Of a DNA stretch of 64,000 nucleotides, positions 49,702 through 62,120 are shown piece after piece. Under the pieces are notes generated by a model, which saw only the letters and a program-made list of their open reading frames with translations, had not been told where the DNA came from and searched no databases. The position numbers and the translations under genes were made by a program. The number at the start of each line of letters is the position of its first letter. Position 1 is the first letter of the stretch. Source of the DNA: Paulinella micropora (Eukaryota > Cercozoa > Imbricatea > Euglyphida); contig BJOX01000222.1 of NCBI GenBank assembly GCA_009731375.1, forward strand, positions 265,114 to 329,113, read 5' to 3'.

Positions 49702-50863
49702 CTCAAAAATGAGAATGATGTCTCTTTTTATTAATATTAGCTCAGTGAAGCCAAAACTGAAAGGAAAACAGCAACAGACCCGGTCAGGAATAAAATTTCC
49801 ATCAGGTCCAATCCGGACAAATGATACAAAAACAGGCTGGAAAAACTAGATGCACCTGTCACCAGGAAACAGAGTACTTTTTACCGGAGTATCCGGGGGG
49901 TGATGCCTACATTTCGTAGAGCTGAAAAGGAAGCAATGTAAGTAGGCTACTGAACATCGGTAAAAACGAGGGGAATAAAGAGAGAAAAAGCGGGCAGACT
50001 ACAGGGAGAAGTACCGGTATAATATTGAAATACTATTATATTACAGTGACTGAGTTAATCATATTAATATAAATGACTACCTAAAATCTAGGTTCTGAGC
50101 AACCGTTGACAACTTTAATGACTGTGTTCAGAATATTAAATAATTACCTCGATGACAGACGCACACTGCATGTTTAATATTACTACTTGACTCAAATTGA
50201 ATGTACAAATAAGTTATACATGCGCTCCAAGGGATGAGAAGAGTGAAAACGAAAACAAAGAGCGCGGACGATCAGAAGATAAGAGAAAAAAAAAAACCAG
50301 ATAAGAAAGAGTGCTATAAATGATTCACTATATTGACTTGATAGCAAATCAGCAAGATCTCTTTTGTATGCATGCACACCTGTGTAAGCATTTTCATGCA
50401 AAATATATGTTATGTGATATTAATATTCAATATATGTTACGTGATATTAATATATACACGTCTAAACATATAGTACGTGTGTATGTATTTGTATATGTAG
50501 TTCTGATATTACGAAGATTGCTTTTCTTTGGTTTGGTGTTGATTGAAATGGTTGAGCGTTGAACAAGATTTGTCTGTGTCTTTGTCGTGAGATGACGATT
50601 TTGTTTGGTTCATATTACATTGTCTATGCAAATATTTGGATTTATTCTGTTGCTTGTCGCTTGTCGGCTGTTCTAGCTGTGGCTGTAGGCTGTTAGTTGT
50701 TGACTGTTTCTTGCTTGTTGTAGGAAATCGCTTGTCGTTTGCTACTTGGTGTTTATTTGTTGTTTGTTGCTTTTCGTCGCAAATCGCTTGTCGCTTACCT
50801 TGTTGCTTGGTGTTGTGCTAATTTTGTTTTTTCCTTGCCCCTTGTCGACGTCACTTGTCACTT
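49702..50863. other. Unique AT-rich region ending in CTTGTCGCTTG-like repeats
   Basis: No gene was recognised in 49702-50630. From 50645 to 50863 the words CGCTTGTCG, TTGTTGCTTG and TCGTTTGCTAC recur in a degenerate way up to a ten-N gap at 50864-50873. Confidence 0.5.
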
Positions 50864-50912
50864 NNNNNNNNNNTATTTGATATGACATAATTAACACTAT
50901 ATGTGGCGACAC

Positions 50913-51017
50913 TCACTCATATCCATAAGCATCTTCTTCATCATATTCACCCTCGTCCTCCTCTTCGACCCCTTCCTCTTGCTCGATCTGCTCCTCCACC
51001 AGATTTCGCAACGGCTC
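50913..51017 (-). CDS. Candidate last exon encoding an acidic C-terminus
   Basis: On the minus strand, directly after TCTATCTAG, a 34-codon frame reads EPLRNLVEEQIEQ and then EEEDEGEYDEEDAYGYE, ending at TGA (50913-50915). A glutamate/aspartate tail with tyrosines is characteristic of true protein ends. The exon abuts the (TCTA)n tail of a LINE-B insertion, whose last TAG would serve as splice acceptor. The upstream exon is not identified, because LINE-B-related sequence extends to 51.37 kb. The protein family is unknown. Confidence 0.4.
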   Translation of the reverse strand, partial: EPLRNLVEEQIEQEEGVEEEDEGEYDEEDAYGYE

Positions 51018-51033
51018 CTAGATAGATAGATAG

Positions 51034-51366
51034 ATGAGATGTCGCAAAGGAATGTAGTCCTTGCAAAGGAACGCAGTTTCACATCAAACAATAATTTGTG
51101 TACTGTGCATGTGTCCGGGATGGGAATCACGGGTAGACTGTGTTCTGGAAAAAGAAGAGGAGGAAGGACGTTGAAGAAAAAGGCAATCTAGGAATGGAGA
51201 GTGGGAGGATAAGGAAGAAGAGAAAGAAAAGGAAGCCGTTAGTCCAAGTGTTTTGAGCACCGTAAGCTTGCGCAAGCTACAATGATGACATTGTGTAAAG
51301 GCCTAAACCCCCGAAGGGACCTAGCCCGGGCTATGCAACACTGGACGGCTATGACGGAATGCAGGA
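51034..51366 (-). mobile_element. LINE-B 3' UTR copy, inverted
   Basis: Reverse complement of 17240-17570, including GCTTGCGCAAGC, CACATGCACAGTACACAAAT and the 3' end CGACATCTCATCTA with a short (TCTA)n. It ends near the LINE-B stop codon region (TGCATTCCGTCATAG). Confidence 0.8.
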
Positions 51367-51773
51367 TGAGAGATAAGGGGAGGATGAGAGGGCGGATTGG
51401 AGTTCTTCTTCAATGTCTTTCCATACGCTTGGTGTTGATGGCAAATCAGGTGCTTTCTTCTTTCGATTGGTTCTTTCGGGGCACTTCTCGGACGAAATGA
51501 GAGTATGTCTCGGCGTCAACACTGTGGGTGGAATCCGGGTTGACAATGCCGGGTTGTGACTTATAGTCCGGATGGACGTGCACTTTTGGACTCTTCTTTT
51601 CGAGGAGGCTCGAAGGATCTTCGTAAGGGTGGACATGAGCAAAATCTTCTCCAAGGGGTTTGAAGAAAAAGGCAAAATAGAGAGTGGGGTCTTGAGGAGG
51701 ACAAGGAAGAAGAGAAAGAAAAGGAAGCCGTTCACGCCGTTAGTCCAAGTGTTTTGAGCACCGTAAGCTTGCG

Positions 51774-51775
<2 letters not shown>
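51367..51775 (-). mobile_element. LINE-B-associated segment with a partial duplicate of its 3' UTR
   Basis: 51660-51773 repeats the stretch GCAAGCTTACGGTGCTC to the CTTCAAACC side of the LINE-B 3' UTR in the same orientation. Between lies minus-strand sequence that codes plausibly in two frames (SERTNRKKKAPDLPSTPS-like, and FAHVHPYEDPSSLLEKK), but does not match the LINE-B C-terminus at 16.8-17.3 kb. It may be host sequence or a divergent relative. Confidence 0.45.
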
Positions 51776-51808
<33 letters not shown>

Positions 51809-51948
51809 CATACATACATACATACATACATACGGACATACGTACATACATACATGCATTCATACATAGGCATACATAGGAAGTTGTCGGTGAGCAGATG
51901 CGTGCGAGCAAGCTACATACATACATACATACATACTTACATACATAC

Positions 51949-51979
<31 letters not shown>

Positions 51980-52722
51980 CATACGTACATACGTACATAA
52001 GTTACGTAAGTACGTACGAGTAGTACGTACGTATACGCATACAATACATACAATACATGCAATACATACAATACATACGAACGGAAAGACGGACGGACGA
52101 ACAGACAGAGAGACATTCATGCATGCATGCGTCAATGCAATTCAATACATGCATTCATACATGCATACACACATACATACATACACACACATACATACAT
52201 ACATACATACATACATACATACATACATACATACACACACATACATACTGCATACATATATATAAGCCACATACACACTGTAAACGTACACACATACATA
52301 CATACACACACACATACATACATACATACATACATACATACATACATACATACACATACTGCATACATATGTATAAGCCACATACATACTGTAAACATAC
52401 ACATATACATACATACACATACACATACATACATACATACATACATACATACATACATACATACACACACATACATACTGCATACATATGTATAAGCCAC
52501 ATACATACTGTAAACATACACATATGCATACTGTGTATGTGTGTATGTATGTATGCATGTATCTATGCATTTATGTATGTATGTACGTATGTATGTATGT
52601 ACGTACCTACGTACGTATGTATGCATGATGCATGTATGTATGTTTGTATGTATGTATGTATGTATGTATACATGATGTATGTATGTATGTATGTATGCAT
52701 GTATTGCATGCATGTATGTATG

Positions 52723-52778
<56 letters not shown>

Positions 52779-53150
52779 TGTATGTATGTATATATGTAGT
52801 TGTATGTATGTATGTATGTATGTATGCATGTATGTATGTATGCATGTATGTATGTATGAATGTATGTATGAATGTATGTATGAATGTATGTACGCATGCA
52901 CGTATGTATGCATGTATGCATGTATGCATGCATGTATGTATGTATGTATGTCTGTATGTATGTCTGTATGTATGTATGTATGTAGTTGCATGCATGCATC
53001 TATGTATGTATGTACGTACGTATGTATGTATGTATGTATGTATGTATATATATATATACGTACGTACGTACGTACTTATGTATGCATGCATGCATGTATG
53101 TATGTATGTATGTATATATGTATATATGTATGTATGTATGTATGCATCGT
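51776..53150. repeat. (GATA)n, (CATA)n/(TATG)n with triplicated CATACTGCATACATATGTAT unit
   Basis: Mostly CATA, then TATG tetramers. CATACTGCATACATATGTAT then AAGCCACATACATACTGTAA occurs near 52244, 52357 and 52474. A ~70-bp patch near 52078-52140 is GACGGACG-rich. Confidence 0.9.
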
Positions 53151-53546
53151 GTCTACCAGGCTCGCCTTGAGCGCTGGCAAGATCCGACTTTGAATCGCAC
53201 CTATGTATGTATGTATGTATGTGTATGTATGTATGTATGTATGTATTTATGTATGTATGTATGTGTGTATGTATATATGTGGCCTTGAGCGCTGGCAAGA
53301 CCCGACTTTGAATCGCACCTATGCATGTATGTATTTATGTATGTATGTATGTATGTATGTATGTCGCACCTATGTATGTATGTATGTATGTATGCATGCA
53401 TGTATGCATGCATGTATGTATGTATGTATGTATGCATGTATGTATGTATGTATGTGTGTATGTATATATGTGGCCTTGAGCGCTGGCAAGACCCGACTTT
53501 GAATCGCACCTATGTATGTATGTATGTATGTATGTATGTATGTATG

Positions 53547-53577
<31 letters not shown>

Positions 53578-53609
53578 GTATGTATATATATATATATGTG
53601 TGTGTGTGC

Positions 53610-53643
<34 letters not shown>

Positions 53644-53878
53644 ATGTATGTATGCTGGCAAGACCCGACTTTGAATCGCACCTATGTATGTATGTATGTA
53701 TGTATGTATGTATGTATGTATGTATATATGTATGTATGTGTATGTGTGTGTGTGTATGTATGTATGTATGTATGTATGTAAGAATGTATGTATTTATGTA
53801 TGTATGAATGTAAGTTTCTCAGGTGTATGTTGCATGCAGGCGGTTTGTGTACATACATACATACAACATACACACACA

Positions 53879-53910
<32 letters not shown>

Positions 53911-53925
53911 CTTACATACATACAT
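53151..53925 (+). repeat. Composite minisatellite: CTTGAGCGCTGGCAAGACCC core plus (TATG)n
   Basis: CTTGAGCGCTGGCAAGACCC then GACTTTGAATCGCACCTATG occurs near 53163, 53283 and 53473, with shortened forms near 53364 (TCGCACC only) and 53654. All are followed by (TATG)n. A short unique spacer lies at 53815-53855. Confidence 0.9.
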
Positions 53926-53958
53926 ACATATTGGCCAACGTTTGTGTCAGCGCTGGAG

Positions 53959-54002
<44 letters not shown>

Positions 54003-54039
54003 CCAACGTTTGTGTCAGCGCTGGAGAAGATAGAATAGA

Positions 54040-54070
<31 letters not shown>

Positions 54071-54242
54071 TATAGATAGATAGAATAGATAGAATAGATA
54101 GAATAGATAGACCAACGTTTGCGTCAGCGCTGGAGAAGTTAGAATAGAATAAAATAGGTAGATAGATAGATAGATAGATGATAGATAGATAGATAGATAG
54201 ATAGACCAACGTTTGCGTTAGCGCTGGAGAAGTTAGAATAGA

Positions 54243-54275
<33 letters not shown>

Positions 54276-54383
54276 GTAGATGGAGTAGATAGAATAGATA
54301 GACCAACGTTTGCGTCAGCGCTGGAGAAGTTAGAATATAATAGAATAGGTAGATAGATAGATAGATAGATAGATAGACAGATG

Positions 54384-54416
<33 letters not shown>

Positions 54417-54474
54417 ATAGATAAATAGATAAATAGATAGATAAATAGATAGATAGATATATAGATAGATATAT

Positions 54475-54507
<33 letters not shown>

Positions 54508-54554
54508 TAGATAGATAGATAGATAAATAGATAGACAGATATATATATATATAT

Positions 54555-54592
<38 letters not shown>

Positions 54593-54794
54593 TGATAGAT
54601 AGATAGATTGATAGATAGTAATAACCAGGGGTAAGAACGCAGTTTGGATGAGGACACCATCACAGATAAATAGATGTATGCATGTATGTATGTATGTTAT
54701 GTATGTATGTATGTATGTATGTATGTATATGTATGTATGTATGTATATATTTACATAGGTAGATAGATAGATAGAATGGATGGATGGATGGATG

Positions 54795-54831
<37 letters not shown>

Positions 54832-54906
54832 AATAGATAGAATAGATAGAATAGATAGACCAACGTTTGCGTCAGCGCTGAAGAAGTTAGAATAGAATAG
54901 AATAGG

Positions 54907-54950
<44 letters not shown>

Positions 54951-55010
54951 ATAGATAGAATAGATAGACGAACGTTTGCGTCAGCGCTGGAGAAATTAGA
55001 ATAGAATAGG

Positions 55011-55046
<36 letters not shown>

Positions 55047-55150
55047 ATAGATAGAATAGATAGACCAACGTTTGCGTCAGCGCTGGAGAAGATAGTAATC
55101 ACCAGAGGTAAGAATGCACTTTGAATGAGGACACCGTCGCGATAGAAGAG
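53926..55150 (-). repeat. Composite minisatellite: CCAACGTTTGCGTCAGCGCT core plus (GATA)n
   Basis: CCAACGTTTGCGTCAGCGCT then GGAGAAG occurs eight times (about 53934, 54002, 54111, 54206, 54302, 54860, 54969 and 55066), each followed by GAATA and GATA repeats. A second ~55-nt unit (AGTAATMACCAGRGGTAAGA) occurs near 54617 and 55093. Confidence 0.9.
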
Positions 55151-55459
55151 TGTAAGGATAGAGCTCTCTCCCAGCCTAGTGGGTATGTATGGCATGTATT
55201 GTATGTATATATGTAAGTATGTATGTATGTATGGGTGTATGTATGTATGTTTTTATCTACGTATGTCTATCTATCTGTCTGTCTGTATGTCTGTCTGTAT
55301 GTCTGTCTGTATGTCTGTCATTATGTCTGTCTGTATGTTAGGTATGCATGCATGTATGTATGTATGTATGTATGTATGTATGCATGTATATTAATATATG
55401 CGTACCCTATCTTGCTTCCTTGTAAAATAGCTGCGCTGGTCCATGAGGCGTTTTCCTGC
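55151..55459. repeat. Short unique segment and (TATG)n/(TCTG)n
   Basis: About 40 bp unique, then TATG and TCTG tetramers to 55390, then unique sequence. Confidence 0.85.
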
Positions 55460-55625
55460 GAATGTGTATACAAAATAGTATATTATGCGGCTAGCCACAA
55501 TGCTGATGTGTTTTGCGGGCGAGCCGGGCCGGCGAGCCCGCAAAACAAGTCAAATTTGGCGCGCCGCATATTTAGTTTTATCGGTAACCTGACCGCATTT
55601 TGTGGAGGTGACCGATAAAAATATG
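55460..55625 (+). mobile_element. Foldback element copy 2 with two hairpins
   Basis: Hairpin 1: TTTTGCGGGC (55511-55520) pairs with GCCCGCAAAA (55535-55544). Hairpin 2: TTTTATCGGTAACCT (about 55578-55592) pairs with AGGTGACCGATAAAA near 55606-55620. Together with the inverted relative at 28990-29130 this defines a small foldback family. No coding capacity. Confidence 0.65.
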
Positions 55626-55779
55626 TACATGGCATACAAGAATGGTATGATAGATAGATTAAATTCCCCAATCCCCCCCCCCTCGTCCTGTATGTGTGTA
55701 TGTATGTATGTATGTATGTATGTATGTATGTGTGTGTGTGTGTGTGTATGGGTGTGTGTGTGTGTGTGTGTGTGTATGG

Positions 55780-55811
<32 letters not shown>

Positions 55812-55970
55812 GTGTATGTGTATGTATGTATGTATGTCTCTCTCTCGTCTTGGAATCTTCTCCAGGCAGAATGTCAGAGGAGGAGAGGGGAGGAGGCGGA
55901 AAGTCAGAGGAGAGGGAAGGAGATAGATAGATAGATAGAGAGAGGTAGAGAGAGAGATAGATAGATAGTT

Positions 55971-56002
<32 letters not shown>

Positions 56003-56032
56003 TGCGGTGTGTGTGCGTGTGTGTGTGTGTGT

Positions 56033-56124
<92 letters not shown>

Positions 56125-56174
56125 CAGAGAGACAGAGAGAGAGAGAGAGAAAGAGAAAGAGAAAGAGAAAGAGA

Positions 56175-56221
<47 letters not shown>

Positions 56222-56223
56222 GC

Positions 56224-56272
<49 letters not shown>

Positions 56273-56386
56273 AAGAGAAAGAAAGAGAGGAAAAGAGAGA
56301 GAGAGAGAGAGAGAAAGAAAGAAAGAAGGAGAGAGAGAGAGAGAGAAAGAGAGAGACAGAGAGGCAGAGAGAGAGAGAGAGACAGA

Positions 56387-56457
<71 letters not shown>

Positions 56458-56510
56458 GTCTCTCTCTCTCATCTCTCTCATCTCATCTCATCTCTCATCT
56501 CTCTCATTTC

Positions 56511-56580
<70 letters not shown>

Positions 56581-56593
56581 CTAGATAGATGAG

Positions 56594-56627
<34 letters not shown>

Positions 56628-56717
56628 TGAGATGAGAGATGAGGTGAGATGAGAGATGAGATGAGATGAGAGAGAGAGAGGTGGAGAGAGAGAGAGATGA
56701 GAGGGAGAGAGAGATGA

Positions 56718-56799
<82 letters not shown>

Positions 56800-56953
56800 G
56801 AGAGGGAGGGAGGGAGGGAGGGAGGAGGAGGAGGAGGAGAAAAAGAAGAAGAAGAAGAAGAAGAAGAAGAAGAAGAAGAAGAGAGGGGAGGAAGAGGAAG
56901 AGGAGGAGGGGTGTGTGTGTGTTTGTGTGTGTGTGTGTGTTTGTGTGTGTGTA

Positions 56954-56986
<33 letters not shown>

Positions 56987-57055
56987 CTGTGAGTGTGTGA
57001 GTGTTGTGTGTGTGTATGTATGTATGTATGTGTGTGTGTGTGTGTTAGTAAACAT
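55626..57055. repeat. (TATG)n, (TG)n, (GA)n and (CT)n tracts
   Basis: About 50 bp of unique sequence, then TATG/TG to 55850, a short G-rich spacer, ~460 bp of GA, ~190 bp of CT, ~300 bp of GA/GAAG, then TG and TATG. The facing GA and CT blocks around 56390 and 56585 can form long hairpins. Confidence 0.95.
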
Positions 57056-57057
57056 GC

Positions 57058-57258
57058 CTGTTCGAATGAAACTTTCGCATCCTGTTTGGACTCTCGCAAA
57101 ATTATCACTCCATCAGAGTCACAGATGAAAATGCCTCGAATGAATGGAAAGTCAGCCAAGAGGCCCAGAAGGAAGGATTTTGCGTTGGCTCCCATCTTGC
57201 GAGACTCACTGGGAGTAGCCTGGAGAGATCCATTGGAACGAGGCTCTTGAAAAGACAT
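57058..57258 (-). CDS. LAMTOR3-like (Roadblock/LC7 family) exon
   Basis: LAMTOR3 is a small scaffold in the Ragulator complex that anchors MAPK and mTORC1 signalling to late endosomes/lysosomes. On the minus strand, a CTTTCTGTCTGCAG acceptor is followed within two bases by ATG at 57258. The exon reads MSFQEPRSNGSLQ, then KSFLLGLLADFPFIRGIFI and CDSDGVIILRESKQDAKVSFEQ. The hydrophobic strand followed by SD.DGV is the hallmark of the first beta hairpin of LAMTOR3 and related Roadblock proteins. The exon ends near 57058, where the frame runs into a TG microsatellite; the donor is unclear (GCATGT or GTTTAC). The ~25-residue N-terminal extension is longer than in animal LAMTOR3. Downstream exons were not found. 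Confidence 0.45.
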
Positions 57259-57755
57259 TTCTGCAGACAGAAAGTGCGTAGTTAGTCTAGTTTTCAATTA
57301 GAAATTCACTTCCTGTTTCTTGTCGTCTTTCTATCAGTGTGATCACCCGCAATCAACTAGTCCCTATCCTACTAAGCACCACCGCTAAGCCCTTGAAGAA
57401 GAAGAAGAAGAAGTAGTAGTTTAATAGGAAACCAGCTTCCTTTACAGAAGCTATTATCCTACCGACACACCATAGGCAGGACCAATGGGTGACTCAAGTA
57501 ACTAAGGGAAAAGACTGAAACAAAGTATCAGAGAGTCCTCTAATAAAGTCTCCAAGAGTCTACAAAAGTTCACAGAAGGCAGATCACTAAGGTCATAACT
57601 GGAAAAGCTAATATATTGGTCTCCCTGAAACATCCCGGGAAGGAAGGAGACGGGACACGAAGGAAAACACCCCAGGGGAGAAGAGGGAGCACGAAGAAGC
57701 AAAACCCATGGCTAAGGAACTGCCTGCCACACCAACACAACTACCAACTACATGA
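57259..57755. other. Intron or upstream region, no firm exon
   Basis: Unique sequence with a short GAA/GTA repeat (57394-57420). Minus-strand frames at 57502-57702 and 57608-57844 are open but show no recognised domain. Confidence 0.45.
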
Positions 57756-57860
57756 GGTGCTTCAGATAATTCCCGAAGGAAGCTTCTCATAGCTAGGATA
57801 GCTTTCGAGGAAGCCAAGTTTGATGAAGTCAGAGCAGAGCTCACTGACTATTGGAGATAG
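57756..57860 (+). CDS. Candidate coding fragment, possibly glutathione-S-transferase-like N-terminal region
   Basis: After an in-frame TGA the plus strand reads RRKLLIARIAFEEAKFDEVR and AELTDYWR to a TAG at 57858-57860. The RIAFEEA.F..VR pattern resembles the first helix and second strand of GST thioredoxin-like domains. The expected YF.GR start and the rest of the domain are missing, so this is at best a fragment. An overlapping minus-strand frame of similar length cannot be excluded. Confidence 0.2.
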   Translation, partial: GASDNSRRKLLIARIAFEEAKFDEVRAELTDYWR

Positions 57861-58311
57861 CACCATTCGGGGAGAAAGGTCTATTAAAAAACTGTGATTG
57901 TAACTGAGTAAGATCGGTCAAGAAACCTGACAATACTGAAAAACATGCATCTCTGAAAAGTCCATAGCCTTACAAACGTCACACTGCAATCTACTGCACC
58001 CCTTTTGGCTCCTCTGGCCAAGAAAATAAAAAGTCTTCCCCCTTCATAATTTCCTTGTCTAAGGTACTCTTCTAAGCAAAGTTTACTCTTGATCGACCTA
58101 CAAAAACTCAAATTCGATGATATGAGCTTTTGATGCCACCGAGATGCTCGTGTTCATCGCAAATAGGATCCTGAAAAATGTGGACAAAGGTGTGAAAATG
58201 CCGTAGATAAATGCAGGGGCCGGCAGAGTGGTGTGCTTCGAAAAAAAGAAGTTCTTTTGAGAAGCCCAGACCTCCAGGAATGGTTCTTTTCTCTCTTTCC
58301 CCACCCCAAAC
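57861..58311. other. Unique region, no firm gene
   Basis: A minus-strand frame at 57884-58111 (SFCRSIKSKLCLEEYLRQ) has plausible composition but no known domain. Confidence 0.4.
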
Positions 58312-58420
58312 NNNNNNNNNNNNNNNNNNNNNNNNNNNNNNNNNNNNNNNNNNNNNNNNNNNNNNNNNNNNNNNNNNNNNNNNNNNNNNNNNNNNNNNNN
58401 NNNNNNNNNNNNNNNNNNNN
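58312..58420. other. Assembly gap (109 N)
   Basis: Unknown bases between unique flanks. Confidence 0.95.
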
Positions 58421-58750
58421 GGCGTGGCATGCGTTTCAAGTTTGACATTTTTATATGCGTACTCACGAATCAAGCCTGCAAGTGATGGTAAACAAAAGCG
58501 AACAAAATGATATAGAACTGAACGTTAGAATCTAACGCTTCAATAAACGATCGATTCAGTAATGTAGCAAGTGAATACGAATCGGATGATGTACTTGTAC
58601 CGGTGTTAAGTTGCTAGTTCTTGCTCAACGGATGCACAGCTTGACATGCTTTTGACGTATATACAGAGCGATGACAATCAGCACAATCAGCACCAGCTCA
58701 AACTCCTGGAACGGGTACGAGACATCTCATCACACATATATCTGCATGCT
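58421..58750. other. Unique region with one candidate exon
   Basis: A plus-strand frame from about 58612 reads SSCSTDAQLDMLLTYIQSDD and NQHNQHQLKLLERVRDI, with amphipathic helix composition, before entering CTA repeats at 58758. A TTGCTAG acceptor and a GGTACGAG donor are possible. No family recognised. Confidence 0.25.
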
Positions 58751-60314
<1,564 letters not shown>

Positions 60315-60727
60315 TTCAGCCCAATGGCCTCAAGGCGTTAAGCTGTGACGCCAACTCATAACCCTTTGGTGGTAGATGCTGGGGAGGAGGGTCGTTGCGC
60401 GCGTAAAAGATCTTAAACTCCGCATATGCTGGTTGATAGCCCAGGACCCAGCAGACACCAGATTGTTATGGGTGGGGTTTCGAGGCAGCTCTAGCAACCG
60501 CGCTTGGTGTATGCACTTGCACATTCGGTGACGTCTTGCAAGAGGTTGCTGGGACTGCGGAATAACCTCGGCTTAGTGCAGTCTTGCCCTCAGGAGCTCC
60601 ATCGGTGGCCCCGATCATCAGGCGAGAGACTGACACGGGGGGGTGGAGGACCTCGAACAAGGGTATTGGAGGCTTATGTCCGTTGAGGATATGCCATTAG
60701 CTGCATCAGTACGCCTCAGATATAGTA
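60315..60727 (+). mobile_element. Family B, second full copy
   Basis: Almost identical to 11138-11550 over the full 413 bp; TGGAGGCTTATGTCC lies at 60667-60681. (TTA)n flanks both sides. The near identity implies recent copying or segmental duplication. Confidence 0.8.
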
Positions 60728-61821
<1,094 letters not shown>

Positions 61822-61823
<2 letters not shown>

Positions 61824-62090
61824 GGACACCGTGATAGCCCAGTGGTCAAGTTCTACCATCTGGGCCCTGTCGCCAGTTCGATTCCTGTCGGTGCCACCAG
61901 TATTTTCATTGAACATACTGGTCCGTCTGGACCAGTATTTTCATTGAACATACCGGTCCGTCTGGAAGTGTTGGAACTGCCCTTGCGGGGGTGTCATTAG
62001 AGCCTATCGTCAATTCTTCGTACTCCCCTCACGGGTGAGACGATGGTGGCGCATGTGCAGAAATGCATCAGCCATTGACAGAGAAGCACT
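61822..62090 (+). mobile_element. SINE-A copy, directly upstream of LINE-A copy 2
   Basis: Carries TAGCCCAGTGG (A box, about 61834) and GTTCGATTCC (B box, about 61876), the internal ~28-nt duplication, and a TGGTGGCGCATGTGC tail variant. (TTA)n precedes and follows it; only ~30 bp of (TTA)n separates it from LINE-A. Confidence 0.8.
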
Positions 62091-62120
62091 ATTCTTATTA
62101 TTATTATTATTATTATTATT

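Noticed and set aside
53163-53700. tRNA B-box-like TTTGAATCGC in the CTTGAGCGCTGG minisatellite
   Set aside because: The match is weak and there is no A box at suitable spacing.
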